From Lineus longissimus (Eukaryota; Nemertea; Pilidiophora; Heteronemertea; Lineidae): a stretch of DNA of 64,000 nucleotides. Of the stretch, positions 22,527 through 33,235 are shown piece after piece; the stretch's first letter is position 1; every line of letters begins with the position of its first letter. The stretch lies in the NCBI RefSeq assembly GCF_910592395.1, contig NC_088324.1:5606953-5670952 (forward strand), given 5' to 3'. The translations under genes and the position numbers were made by a program. The notes under the pieces are model-generated. The model made no database searches and had not been told where the DNA came from. It was given only the letters and a program-made list of their open reading frames with translations.

Positions 22527-22930
22527 AATAATTCAGAATTGTCGAAGGCTAAAACAACGCGTGTCGAAGGCCAGGGCCATAGGTCAAATTCTGCATTGTT
22601 CTGAATCACCTTTGAAATGATCATAAGCCATTGGAAGGCCACTAGCAACTCTCTGGAACCCATTTTAACACCATTGGGGAATATTGGCATGTCACCAAGG
22701 CAACTTGAAGGCACTATGGCCGAATTTGCATTTTGGCTTGAAATCGCCTTATGGGAAGTTTGGTGAAAAGCTCACCGGGGTGTATTTGCCTACAATTCTC
22801 AAATGGCCACTGGAACCAAGCCATTTCAAATTAACCAATGATGTGACACACCATTGTGTTTGTAATCACCTCTAGTTTCTGAATCTGTCGTCACGTCTAA
22901 ATGGGCATTATTGAACACCATAAACCCATT
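22527..22930. other. GPCR 3' flank, no gene
   Basis: A short near-repeat of the stop-codon region (GCGTGTCGAAGG at 22511 and 22559) follows the receptor. Nothing else was recognised. Confidence 0.4.
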
Positions 22931-22965
22931 AAGGTGGCACTACACAGTGGGACGGGGTCCGTTTT

Positions 22966-23001
<36 letters not shown>

Positions 23002-23527
23002 AGAGAAATGTAGTTCTCAAGAGGCAGGCCGTTTCCATGTTCATGAACGGGTCGAACCTGCTCCAAATACTATTTACTTTGACGGCCTGGTCTTAGTTTC
23101 CGTGTGCAGAGGGATCTTTGCCGATTTTATGAGCCAAGATGTGTGCCATTTGAAGCGGGTCTCAATCTCCAGTTTGGTCTCAATATGTACCATACCTTCC
23201 ATCTGCCACGCGAGGTTGGGCGAAGTTGTGGGAGTGTCAGTTATGTTCTTCCAAATTCTAGGCCATATAGCGAGAAAATAGCCGAGATGACCCCATGTTT
23301 TCACATCACGTAATGGAACTAGATGCATTTGGCTTATGAATTAAGTGCAACGAAAATGCTGTAGATTTCTTCTCTGGAATCATACGAACCCAGAAATGTA
23401 TAGATTATGGTGCTTGTGATGCATGATAAGGCCTCAACAGGAGCTGAAAAACTTCCTCGTGTCGGTTGCCCTGGGCCTATTTGACGCTGCCCTTGACACC
23501 GTCCTCCGCACTGTGTAGTGCCACCTT
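22931..23527. mobile_element. 597-bp MITE with 19-bp perfect inverted ends
   Basis: AAGGTGGCACTACACAGTG at 22931-22949 has its exact complement at 23509-23527, and similarity continues inward (GACGG..GTC). Inside is a run of about 34 C at 22968-23001. No transposase. Overlapping frames inside encode only poly-proline through the C run. No clear target duplication. Confidence 0.75.
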
Positions 23528-23529
23528 TC

Positions 23530-23710
23530 CACGTGGAAATAGTCGATGCGTGGAGACCTAACTTGGGTCAAATCGGAAAAGCGTGATAGTTCAGTCAGAT
23601 TTTGAAATTTTCCTTTTTTTTGTGCAATTTGTTGATGGAAATTGCTGATGTAGAGTAGGAGGTGACTGGGCAGCCGACAGCTGGGTTATATTGCCCTTAA
23701 TAATGCCATA
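23530..23710 (-). mobile_element. MITE family A, inverse partial copy
   Basis: The reverse strand carries GGGCAATATAACCCAGCTGT, the GTCACCTCCTACTCTAC block and the TTGCACAAAAAA block of the family. The GGACCATT end is missing, so the copy is truncated on that side. It abuts the 22931-23527 MITE. Confidence 0.65.
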
Positions 23711-23980
23711 GTAGTAAAAAATTACTATGAAATAGTTATTATTACTAATTAATTTGAAGAGTGATGCATGTATGGACATGCACTACAGTGTGGCCCAGGA
23801 ACATTCCCCTTGCGCAATAGAATTCTATTGTGTATCCATTGTGTAAGGGAAACGATTTCTGGGCCACCCTGTAGACTCGTGTCTGGTCAACCCTGGAGAA
23901 CCACGTGCATCGCATGAGGAAACAACCAATTATGATATGCGATTTCGGGAATCGAATAAACTGTTGAAATGGATATAATC

Positions 23981-26498
23981 TTAGTTATCATTTGAACCAG
24001 AATGAGAAACACAACAGTGTGTGTATTTCTTGCAGTAGCCGATGTGCATTACTTCAACTGCATCATGTCTAAATTTCTTCCCACCGCCAAGGCAATACAT
24101 GTAAAAATTTATGGCATAATTAACATGCCAAATGAAACTACAGACCCATTGCTCAACATTATAACGCAGAAACCAATAAGGCTTCCTAAAATTGTACCTT
24201 TCTCTCATAATTGGCATGTCCATAGATGTTATATAAAACCTCAGCGGCAAGGAACAGAAAATGTATGCCAAGCTGACCAAGATCAGCATCCGTATCATAT
24301 ACTTATTCTCAGCGGCTCGAACAATGTTTTTTGCATCCTCTTTCGTCGCCGTTGTCATCGTGGTAGAGAGTTTGTGTCTCTTCGTAGTTGCCCGTTGTAC
24401 TCCAGTAATAATACCAATGTTACATAAAAATATCACTGTGAATGGGATAACGGTGCCAAAGAGGAGAATGTAGGTTGGTGCCAAGGCACTCAAGGTGGGA
24501 TCATCAAAAGTGACCGGTACGACGTTCTCTATTCCTGTAAAAAAATGAAACGGACATGTTATCTGATTGGTGATTTCACTCAACACTCAGATACAACTGC
24601 ACGTTCTTTGATTACATATCAACACACGGTAATTGTGATGTTCGTATGTGAAGTCCCTTGGTTAGTAGGCTTCGATCTAGCATCCTGAATCTCATGAGTA
24701 CCCCTACTGTCTGGCAACTGTTATTCGATAAAAATCAATCGCACATGCAATCGCAAATACAACCCCTCTGATAGCAATGCCATCGCAGCTAAATGGCAAT
24801 GGTGGACATGATGGATACTCAACAGTTATCTAATATTATAAGTACAATTTGGAGCATATTTTGTACAAAGACATGCCGTTTTACCGGCGGTGTGCGTCAA
24901 TCCGAATGTCTCATCCTTTGAGGAGGAGGGATACATATGCACAGCGCTAATAGATCGGCATGTACAAATTTAAGCACACAAATATTCCTTCAATTTCCAC
25001 GGACGACCTCGTATCGCTCGTCGACATTATTATGTGATGCCTGGCAACATCATCACGTATGGAGGTCAGAGATTATCAAACAGCATATCGGGTTATTGTA
25101 CTGGCCTAGTGAGACTACTATTGAAGGGGTCAAGAAAGAACCTGAGAATGGTTTACCTGTATTCGGTTCAGTTGTATAATCGAAGGTCCAAAACATATTC
25201 AGGCTGGTACCGAATATTATCACTGCTGTCACAACCACTATCTTAGATGCCTTTGACCTGGTGCAGAGTGTTGTTGCCCTCATCGGAGCCCACACCACAA
25301 TGAGCCTGTCCACTGACATCTCCGCTAGGAATAACCCTGATGTGATGCCAGCAGCATTTGCAACATACCAGAAAGCCCTGTCATGACAAAAATATAGCGT
25401 TATATTATAGAGGTTACCAGTCCTATAACCTTGACTGAAAATGTGAACGAACTTGAAATACGGTCACCCCATTGCGTTCTCCATAAAGCGAGGCACGACT
25501 GCTACAATGCAATTTGCTGTGTAAAGTACTGACTCTTGGTTCAAATACAAAACGGACACTCAATTTATCGAAAGAAAAGTATTTTCTGAGATAACACGTC
25601 ATAACACTTCTTTTTGAAATTCGACAAAATGAAAAAGGAATAAATGACATTTTAGCTACGGCACTCACTTTCGTATGCACTGGTCATCACCAGTTTTTAT
25701 GAAACACTATATACCCATCACAAAACCTGCCGCATAAACTCTTAGGCCAGTGTTGAGTGACAATCTCCCGCGAAGCGACTTATGCGTGTCATCAGTCGCT
25801 TCTGCTAGTTGCAGGCAATTTAATGAATCGAATGGCAATGCGCGTTGCTATTTTGTCATCTGCAAGGCGAGTGGCGATCGTACCCATTATTCTAGCCGCA
25901 AACTAGCCAGTCTAGTTGCTGCTTTAGCGACGACTGGCCAGCCAAATGATGCAAGAATCATCGACCTCGTTTACCAAGGTGTCATTGCGTGATCCTATGA
26001 AGAATTGCAGTAACGGTAGGCCAATTTGAATGACTATTGAGTAGTTTCCGATGGTAGAGGTTGAAGAATTATAATGGATTTTTTCACCAGTGCACGCATA
26101 AACGGCAAGTTGAAATGCCTGTCCCCTTTCTTTCTTCGCTGACGTTTAAAGCAAAGGAAATGTAGAAGTTTCTAGCACACTTACCTAGTTGAAGAAGAAC
26201 GATCCCGAATGACATCACTTCCAACCTTCCAAAAACTTAAGATATTCATAAATAGAAGATTAACCAAAACAGCGCTATCAACTAAGGCAAGACCTGTCAT
26301 ATACACACACGTAGAGAGGTGACTGTTACTCTTCTTGCTGGCGACAAGGAAGGCTATAAGATTCCCCGGCAAGCCCACGGCAACGATGAACAGTGTTCCG
26401 ATGCGGGTGATGATAAAATAGGCATGTTCCAAGTCAGGATAGACCGCGAGCACAGACGCAGTCATCTCAGACGTATTCTGAATTGCTTCGAATTCCAT
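23981..26498 (-). CDS. Rhodopsin-class orphan GPCR, three exons
   Basis: Exons on the minus strand: 26498-26185 (TM1-TM2; donor GTAAGT), 25377-25157 (TM3-TM4; acceptor TGACAG, donor GTAAAC), 24534-23981 (TM5 to stop). Phases 2 then 1 agree and give 362 residues. The start at 26498 follows an acceptor-like TTTTAG and has GCAGTATGG context; an in-frame ATG at 26540 is less likely. Landmarks: GNLIAF (TM1), LALVDS (TM2), MSVDRLIVV at the DRY position, LPLRF (TM6), NYAINFYMY (TM7). No cysteine lies at the start of TM3 nor in the second extracellular loop, so the usual class A disulfide is absent. An asparagine-linked site (NTS) is in the N-terminus. The last exon is the parent of the fragment at 18712-19029. 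Ligand unknown. Confidence 0.75.
24889..24935. repeat. Solitary diverged unit of the 55-bp minisatellite
   Basis: ACCGGCGGTGTGCGTCAATC followed by a diverged TCTCATCCTTT matches the 13517-14645 unit. Both sites are followed within 100 bp by a TAGATCGGCA word (24950-24960 and 14670-14680), so the unit probably began inside a larger dispersed repeat. This site is in the second intron of the GPCR gene. Confidence 0.55.
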
Positions 26499-26718
26499 AC
26501 TGCGTTCGAAACCTAAAATGTCGTTTATTTTCAAAATCAATGGGTTTATTGTATCGTTGCATTTTTACAACATGTGGAACAAAATCAAATGTCGACCAAG
26601 ATTTGTAAAAGGATATCGATTTCAAAGTAACATATTTTATGTTTATTTCTTCTGTTAAGTAATACTCCAAATTGGCTTCATTACATTCATCTTCACTTAT
26701 TATGTAGTTCATTACCAT
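26467..26718 (-). pseudogene. Polinton-like protein fragment, N-terminal part (unconfirmed)
   Basis: The frame begins MVMNYIISEDE and contains YVTLKSISFYKSW, a pattern I associate with small structural-type proteins of Polinton/adintovirus-like elements in invertebrates. The frame then fades into the start of GPCR exon 1, read in another frame. The apparent C-terminal half of such a protein lies on the opposite strand at 27323-27639, so an inversion or two insertions would be needed. Resemblance is from memory of family patterns, not a search. Confidence 0.3.
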
Positions 26719-27322
26719 TTTAATCTAACGAAAGTTTTGGTCAAACAATCCACATGAATTTCTTCCTAACCTCTTCCATTTTCTCATTCCCATTCAACAC
26801 AATAACCAGACATGGAAAAATCCTGTTAACATGACTACGAGTAAAATTCCCACTGACCCAACTCACATGTGAAAAGATATGGTGTGTTGAGAAAATGCTT
26901 CTCTCCATAATAATAGTTTTATCTTCAGTCGAACTTTGTTCTCTGGACAAAGTCAGTTAAGTGCCATCTCTCAATGAATGTTTCCATCACCATCAATTGA
27001 AATTCTTCAGAATATTTTTCGAGTTATTGTACATGAGTTCAAGTAGATTTTTCCCATGATAGATTCGCCACACCTCTAATGGTTCTGGTACTATTACTAC
27101 GTCTGAGACTTCTTTAATGTTTTTTCAAGCTCAAAATATAATATAAAATCAACTGTGATAATAATAATTACGTAATAATTGAACTTACAGAGGATAAAGC
27201 GTTCCCATATTTTGAATTTATGAAACTTATTCATGATGATTGATATGTTCAAAATATGATGCTGCAAAAGTGGCTTGACTTTGGGGAATTGAATTTAAAA
27301 AAATAAAAACAACGGAAAATAC

Positions 27323-27639
27323 ATGTACTACTCCGCCAAACCTCTTCTATTTTACTCAGCACATCTTATTTTAAGGACAAATTTGGTTGACCATAGTAAG
27401 ACACTATTAAACAATAAACCTTCTGATACTTTTTGTATTGTACCTGTTGAAGATGGTGGTCTGGTTCAGCTTCAAAGTCATGAACTTAATTGTACTAACT
27501 GGCTAATAAATGTTCTAATCATCTCAAATTTGATATCAGTGCTGAAGATGGTAAACTAGTTAATTTCAGAGGAACACCAATTACCCTACATTTTTCACTT
27601 GAAACTGTAGATGATGTATTCACTCCAATAAATGAGTAG
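27323..27639 (+). pseudogene. Polinton-like protein fragment, C-terminal part (unconfirmed)
   Basis: The frame contains LILRTNLVDHSKTLLNNKPS and then, after a frame change near 27505, FDISAEDGKLVNFRGTPITL and a stop at about 27639. The pattern of an NLVD segment, an LNxKPS segment and a C-terminal DGxxxxFxG segment resembles uncharacterised proteins of Polinton-type elements. The frame shift marks it as broken. It converges on the minus-strand frame that ends at 27640. Confidence 0.3.
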
Positions 27640-27849
27640 TTAAAATAAGTTTGGTTCTTTAACCACCTCTTTCACCACAGGAGTATTTGTCATCACAACC
27701 TTCTCTTTAACACTCTTTATCTTTTTCTTAAACTTAAAGTAAATGATATCGACAATAGCAACTGCTGCCACAGCCGCAATCATACCAGAACGGCACCTTC
27801 CCCATAGAGGTATACGGTATACTACACTATACGCCAACAATGGCTTCAC
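27640..27849 (-). pseudogene. Small membrane-protein-like frame in the AT-rich island
   Basis: The frame has a hydrophobic helix (MIAAVAAVAIVDIIYFKF) followed by lysine-rich sequence and a VVKEVVKEP tail. The upstream part overlaps a local inverted repeat (27800-27850 against 27880-27925, around CCTTCCCCATAGAG). Function unknown; included because it converges with the previous fragment and lies in the hairpin island. Confidence 0.25.
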
Positions 27850-28497
27850 AAAGGGTGCATGACCATGAAACTATTTTTCGCGTATAGTATAGTATAGGGT
27901 ATAGCTCTATGGGGAAGGTGCCTTAGGCCGCGTATCCATAGGGTATGCCCTTGTGTAGTGTCGCGTTATGGCGTAACAGCCTTGTGACGTTGTTCAGGTT
28001 CTGGTTCAGGATCGAGCGAAGCTCTCTGTGCGAACTTTGTTCTCGGGACTTTGTCCGTCAAGACTTTGTCCGGTTCTTGCTCTGGTTCTGGTTCTGGTTC
28101 TTGTTCAACCGGTTCTGGTTGTCTGGTATCACTTTTCAACCTCTTAAATTCTTGTGACCATTTATCTAACTCTCTTGACCATGCTAATTGGTTCTCTTAT
28201 CTTTATTTCTTTGGTTTCTCAATGGTTTTCACGAGAGCTGTGTTTGAGCTTTCGAGCTTCGCTCCTGACACTTTGTCATGCTCTTGTGAAGAAGTCATGT
28301 TCACAGGAATATGTCCGACCTGTGTCACATGAGTCTCTTGATTCTTCTGATCTATTTATCTTAATTGCTTTTTGTTGACTACCCTCATTACAATGTCCTA
28401 AGTGATAAGAGTTGATGATGCTAAAGCTCGAGCTTTGCTCGTATGACGAAGTCACCCTAGTTAATGCTCCCATCCTCAGACTCACCCACCCTACCAC

Positions 28498-28770
28498 TTG
28501 TCAAGTTCGTTAGTAATGAGGTAATCATTTGTTAAGTCTTCATAAAGATCACCTGCGTCATCAACCGGCAAGAACAACTTTGTTAGTTAAGTGTAAGTTT
28601 TTAAGACTGTCTTACCCAATGAATCGTTAAGACTGGCACATCTTTGTCTGGTAGATTTTATGATATTTCAAGATTTCCTTCTCTGTCATACTATCTAAGT
28701 CATTAAAGGCCATAACTCCAGGTATTTTGCCATTTTCTGCTGTAAGACGATTTCAAAAGTGTACCTAACA
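28498..28770 (-). pseudogene. Broken reading frames of unknown mobile element
   Basis: Read on the minus strand, 28765-28635 contains GKIPGVMAFNDLDSMTEKEI and stops at a TAA; after a gap, 28565-28498 reads DDAGDLYEDLTNDYLITNEL and stops. Just upstream (28830-28745) a shifted frame reads FKMDGANCIGFSVLYKVLGT, and the same peptide is encoded in repeat copy 52245-52330. The composition looks protein-like but the frames are disrupted. Confidence 0.3.
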
Positions 28771-28975
28771 CTTTATACAATACAGAAAACCCAATGCAAT
28801 TAGCTCCATCCATTTTGAAGATATAGCCATTTATGTGTTTGACAACTCGATTACCTGATCAGGCTAGCAACTGGCTTGTTAGAGCCAGGCGGCGGGTTCA
28901 GCAAAAGTTGTGATGTAGATCAGGCTATCTGTACATGTCATGCAATCATAAAAGCAGGAGTCGTGGCCTTAATTA
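28705..28975 (-). repeat. Interspersed repeat D, copy 1
   Basis: Matches 52150-52385 plus 51805-51845 on the other strand, over 90% alike by eye. In this copy the two blocks are contiguous (GCTATCTGTACATG junction at about 28930), whereas the other copy has about 305 bp inserted between them. It includes the MDGAN reading frame and TTGTTAGAGCCAGGCGGC. Confidence 0.75.
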
Positions 28976-29011
28976 ATTATGCACACCTCGAAGTAATGTG
29001 TTTCATTCACT

Positions 29012-29365
29012 ATGGTGTATTGTGTGGCTCCGAATTGTGTCAAGGATAGCACAAAGAACAATCGAATGACGGATGGGACCCATTTTCATGAATTTCCAAA
29101 GCCAGTTGAACGAGAGAGGAGGAAGCTGTGGATTCGGAAGTGCAAACGTTTGGAGTGTTGGAAGCCTGAGCCTTCGGCCAAACTTTGCAGTGATCACTTT
29201 CTCGATACGGATTATCACATGAAGCCGGATATCTGCATCCAACTGAATATTAAATGCCACTTGTTAAAAACAGCTGTTCCATCTGTATTCGATTTGACCA
29301 ACCCCACTTACATGCGACAGCCTCCAAAGGAACGTTCGTTAGCCAAAAAACGTAAACATCAAGAA
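29012..29365 (+). CDS. THAP-domain protein, first exon
   Basis: The frame opens with a complete THAP zinc finger: C4-x4-C9, W40, C59-x2-H62 and the AVPSVF box at 88-93. THAP domains bind DNA in transcription regulators and in P-element-type transposases. A basic stretch (KERSLAKKRKHQE) follows, and the exon ends at donor GAA|GTGAGT. No second exon was recognised downstream, so the effector part is unknown and host gene versus transposon cannot be decided. The ATG is at the canonical THAP start (MVYCVAPNC), two residues before the first cysteine. It stands at the edge of the hairpin-rich island. Confidence 0.75.
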
Positions 29366-29796
29366 GTGAGTTGAACACTATTTCATGATTTATACACTGC
29401 TGATGCACACAACACTCATACTGCTCTCACTCTCTGAACTGTATGGGGAAGCCATCTTGCTTTGTTCTGAATAGCCTGATCTACGTCATCAACAAATCCC
29501 TAGCGGCCACATGTGGAACTAATCTAAAGTTGTGTGTGGTGGGAAATTCAAATAGTTTAAAATTGAAAATTGAAATAACTAAATAATGACTTTATCATTA
29601 GAATTTTTTTAATGTCTGGGATCTTGTTTTTTTAACCCTCAACATATTTCATGAGTATCAAGCATGTTTCAAACCTAGATATATGGCCTTTAAATGTAAG
29701 CTGTTTATTCAGGAAGTCTTTTTTTTGTACCGGTAGCAACTAGTACTTCAAGGTCTTGTTTTGCTTTGATACCAATATCAGTAAAGGCTTGTTGAC
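29366..29796. other. No gene seen (possible THAP intron)
   Basis: AT-rich DNA containing another copy of the short word ATAGCCTGATCTAC (29470) that also occurs in repeat D. No exon recognised. Confidence 0.35.
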
Positions 29797-29799
29797 TAC

Positions 29800-30229
29800 T
29801 AGTCGAGCTTTGCTCTCTTGACTTTTGTCATGTTCTTTTGACGAAGTCATAGTCGAACTTTGTTCTCTTGACGAAGTCATAGTCTAACTTTTTTTATGTT
29901 AGTTGAGGCTAGTTGAGTCTTAGTTGTGGCTAGTTGAGACGTAGTCGAAATTTGTTCTCTTGACGAAGTCATAGTTGAGGCTAGTTGGTGACCAGGGTTA
30001 ACTAGATTGGAACTATTCAACGACACTTGTTGCTTTGTAGTCGAACTCTGTCCTCTTGACGAAGGCATAGTGTAGTTTTGTTGGTAACTAGCATTGTTCT
30101 GCTGAAGGTAAGTTCCACTTTGTTGGTACCCTTGTTGTGAACTAGGGTTAAATCACACCAATATGTTTCATCTTTTATTCGATTACCGCTGTGTTGTTCA
30201 TTGAATATATTTAAATGGGTTTCCAACAT
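29800..30229 (-). pseudogene. Ser/Thr/Gln-rich reading frame in the hairpin island
   Basis: Two overlapping minus-strand frames: one from 30229 (MLETHLNIFNEQHSG) and one ending near 29877, rich in Gln, Ser and Thr (QQGYQQSGTYLQQNNASYQQ). The second frame reads straight through several mini-hairpins, each adding TSSREQ-like repeats. Not recognised; may be a broken gene of the same element. Confidence 0.25.
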
Positions 30230-30419
30230 TATTTGAGTTTTACTCTCAGGATTAATGTCCGTTGTTTACCAGAGACCACTCTGACGTCCTGATCTACGAT
30301 ACGATAAGAGATCTATTTTAGCCTTTTAGCTACATGGTAAAAACATTCAAGCCTGACTTCGTCGTGAGAGTTTCACTCGAGCTCTGCTCTCGAGACAAAG
30401 TCCGATTGAGACTTCGTCT

Positions 30420-30894
30420 TTAGCAACAAGGTTGGATTCCTTCATCAGTACCCTTAACAATATTAGAAATCTCATAAACATCTTTTTCATCATCTCTGTA
30501 GGTTTCGAATAAGTTACTTCTTGTGAAATCATACCATAATTGGTTTAAATCATCAATTCTATCCTTGTTTGTTAAATAAGGATTCATCACTACATAATCT
30601 CTTTTCAAAAGCTTGGTGTAAAAAGACTTTGTAATTTGTGGTAATCATAATACCACAATAATGTAGGTATCTTAGGTATGCATGGTAAACCAGTCTAAAA
30701 TCTTTTAAATTATCGTCATTTAATTGAGGTTTACCAAGTGCTCTGTTGATGAATTCAGTCTCTAGAAACCAATCATGTTCACCGCAGTATATTTTGAAAA
30801 ACATTTCATACACCCAGAGCTTTGCTCTTAGGACTTTGTCTGTCAGGACATTGTCCGGTAATTTAGATGGCAGTTTGGCGATACCAGATTTCAA
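30420..30894 (-). pseudogene. Unknown protein with frame break, hairpins in coding DNA
   Basis: The 111-residue frame from 30894 (with YEMFFKIYCGEHDWFLETEF) is continued from 30608 by a shifted frame (RDYVVMNPYLTNKDRIDDLN). Acidic/aromatic composition and length look like a real protein broken by one indel. Its first 25 codons include three mini-hairpins that encode PDNVLTDKVLRAKLW. No family recognised. Confidence 0.3.
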
Positions 30895-32650
30895 TGCACA
30901 CTAAACTGTGTGTTCATATCTGGTATCACTATGACATTGCAATGGGCTTAAAGAGGTTGAATAGCGCCTCCAGAAGCAAGCAACAGCGCCACCCGTAGCA
31001 GAAATAAGAACTGCTTAGTGACGTCATGGTTTCCATATACGGCATCTCATTTGCATATTTTCACAACCTTATTTACTACGAGTTATAAATATGCCAGTAG
31101 CACGTGGATCATGACGGGCGGCGCTGTCAGGTGTTTCCACTATGGGTTACATAATCGGCTACAAAGAGGCCAGTGTTCTAGTAAATGAAGTTAGCAATGA
31201 TAGCGAAAGAATGTTAGTGTATGTTACGCAGTCAATAGCGATAGTAGTGAGTTGGAGAGAGGAGAAAATGGAAAATGGAGAGAATAGTAGTATGGATTTC
31301 GAGTCCCAAGAAGAAAATTTGCAAAGTTTTCATCAAACTGATAATCACATTCCTTCCTTCTCTGTCTCCAACAATTAAAAGTTGCTGCAGTCAACCTGAT
31401 GCGTTTATCCGCGAGCGAATCGACGAGACGAAGCATTTTTCAAGCATCCGAATGGTACCTTACAGATCCGCAAGGGGCGCGTTACCGAAAATGTTGCAAA
31501 AATCAATAACGTGATCGTAAATATTGTCATATTTTTCAAAATGAGAGTATGTAAATGATACGCAGACGGTAAACCAATGAAAGGCCAGTATCTATTGAAC
31601 CTTACAAGTGATTTGGGGGCCTTTTTTAGTTCATAAACATGAAACCAGGTGGTGCTTTTTAGTTCGTAATGATGACAAGAGGAGGCACTTTCAGTTCGTG
31701 AAATTGATACTTGGTGGCGCTTTTAGTTCATAAAAATGACACTAGGTGGTACCCCCCTTATCCAGTATGGTTTAGGACTTCTGTTCTGATTGGTTGTGGG
31801 CATCGACTGATGGTAACTGTACTTGATTTCCATACAGAAGTCCCGGGTTCATATCACAGTCTATAGTCTGTAGGTTTTAGTTACCAAATATCCCTTCAAA
31901 CGACATTCGATCATCCCCCCCCCCCTCCCCCCGGTCATTGGGTTTGTTTTTGGTATGGAACAGTTCTAGAACTGTTGAACTGTGCCGATAGACTTTGGAC
32001 AGTTCTAACAATACAATAAAAGGGAATGTTCTGTCACTGTTCCAACCAACATCACATTTCAATGGTTACCTGGCCTGAAATGATTACGACATGACAGATA
32101 GATCACGGTCATTATCAATTATAAACTGACACACCTGCATCAAATGGGTCTTATCCAACGAATACTACATGCACACACTACAAAGTTTTCACATTTTATT
32201 CGTAACGTTGTTGTTGAACTAATTAAAGTAGATTTTATTTTTAAACACTGTGAGCTATTATCGCTAATTTCCATATTACTACCCAACCACTGGATTGGCC
32301 TAAGCTCTACCATGGCAGCACTCATTACGTATTCATGTGTGTGTACACTAGCGGCACAGAATGGGATGAAAGGACACAACAGGACCATTGCCTCAAAATT
32401 TGGCTCAGTTGTAAAAAGAGCGGTACATACAATGCAACATGGTGATAAATTGTTTAACTGAAAGACTAAGAAGTAAATGCCATTGGGTAGTAGAGAGCAA
32501 ATGTAGCTTAGTGGTACAAGAATCGTCTGAATCGGTAGACTGTTCCCTGATCTGCAGCTGCGGAAAGAAATGCTATATTTCAGTGAAAATATCATGCGAA
32601 AGAAATTTGGCGGTGACTTTTTACCCGTTTTCCGTAATAAAAACACATAC
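30895..32650. other. No certain gene; small tandem repeat at 31605-31755
   Basis: A TATAAATA at 31084 precedes an ATG at 31142 that opens 78 codons without motifs. At 31605-31755 a roughly 37-bp unit with TTTTAGTTCATAAA and GGTGG(T/C)GCTTT repeats four times. C and G runs occur at 31915-31932. Frames on both strands at 32140-32650 overlap and show no family likeness. Confidence 0.4.
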
Positions 32651-33233
32651 CTTTTGAGGCTGCTAGATGCACAGCTATTGCCACCAGAGCGATGAAGGTT
32701 CTCATGATGGCTGTAAACAAAAGGTAATCTACGGAAGAAAAGAGAGCAGAGTTAACTGTTTCAGCCAAACTAGTAACACGATAATACATCGTAAGATGTA
32801 AACCGGTCATCTCGTTCGTATCAGAATAAACAAAAGCGAAAAGAAAAAAACACGAGAATACACCAGAAAATTAAATTAAACCGATATGGCAATAGTTCTA
32901 TTGCATTCCGTCAAGAAAAAAGTAATTGTTCGTTACAAAAAATACAAAGAATAAAATACTTGTCATGAAATTTTCACCCACTAGCTAGTATTCATAAAAA
33001 TGCAATATTTACGAATAGTGCTTGAAAAACAAAGCGTAACAGCTTTAACCAACCGTCATAATCTTACCTGACTGCGGAGGATAAGTCTGGGCGGCGTTGC
33101 TTCCTCGGGCTGTCCGGTTGAACTGAATGTGGATCTACTCCCCGCTTGATGAGTTATATTGAAACTCACCAGCTCACTCTTGGAACATCTGTCGGTATTT
33201 CGACTGAACAAAACAACTGTGCGGTACTCTTCA
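32651..33233 (-). CDS. 5' exons of a secreted protein gene (signal-peptide exon)
   Basis: The minus strand shows a noncoding-type exon ending at 33068 with donor CAG|GTAAGA, then an exon 32710-32651 with acceptor TTGTTTACAG and donor AAAAG|GTATGT. The second contains ATG at 32705 and encodes MRTFIALVAIAVHLAASK, a good signal peptide with a hydrophobic core, leaving phase 1. The body of the gene should lie below 32650 on the minus strand but was not recognised. The first exon is part of the inverted repeat shared with 40202-40395. Confidence 0.4.
33041..33233 (-). repeat. 193-bp inverted repeat, left arm
   Basis: Nearly identical (one mismatch over most of its length) to the reverse complement of 40202-40395. 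It ends exactly where BEL/Pao coding DNA begins. Confidence 0.9.
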
Positions 33234-33235
33234 CA

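Larger units (their letters stand above)
26927..30865. repeat. Cluster of mini-hairpins (stem-TTT-stem words)
   Basis: Short palindromes with three-base loops recur only in this part of the window: GAGC-TTT-GCTC, GAAC-TTT-GTTC, GGAC-TTT-GTCC, GAC-GAA-GTC and GAC-TTC-GTC. They come in pairs or chains, as at 26927-26957, 28015-28080, 28236-28312, 28425-28455, 29797-29960, 30036-30070, 30355-30425 and 30808-30862. Some lie inside otherwise plausible coding DNA (for example 30808-30862 within the 30420-30894 frame). They look like one spreading family of tiny elements. Confidence 0.7.

Noticed and set aside
22901-23281. Poly-proline protein
   Set aside because: Created by the C homopolymer inside a MITE; the frame differs in length with the number of C.
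31142-31378. Gene start after a TATA box
   Set aside because: TATAAATA and ATG are 50 bp apart as in some genes, but the 78 codons have no recognisable sequence or donor.
32140-32646. 168-codon minus-strand frame
   Set aside because: Cysteine/serine-rich without pattern, opposed by similar plus-strand frames, and it overlaps the exon-intron boundary of a better-supported signal-peptide exon nearby.
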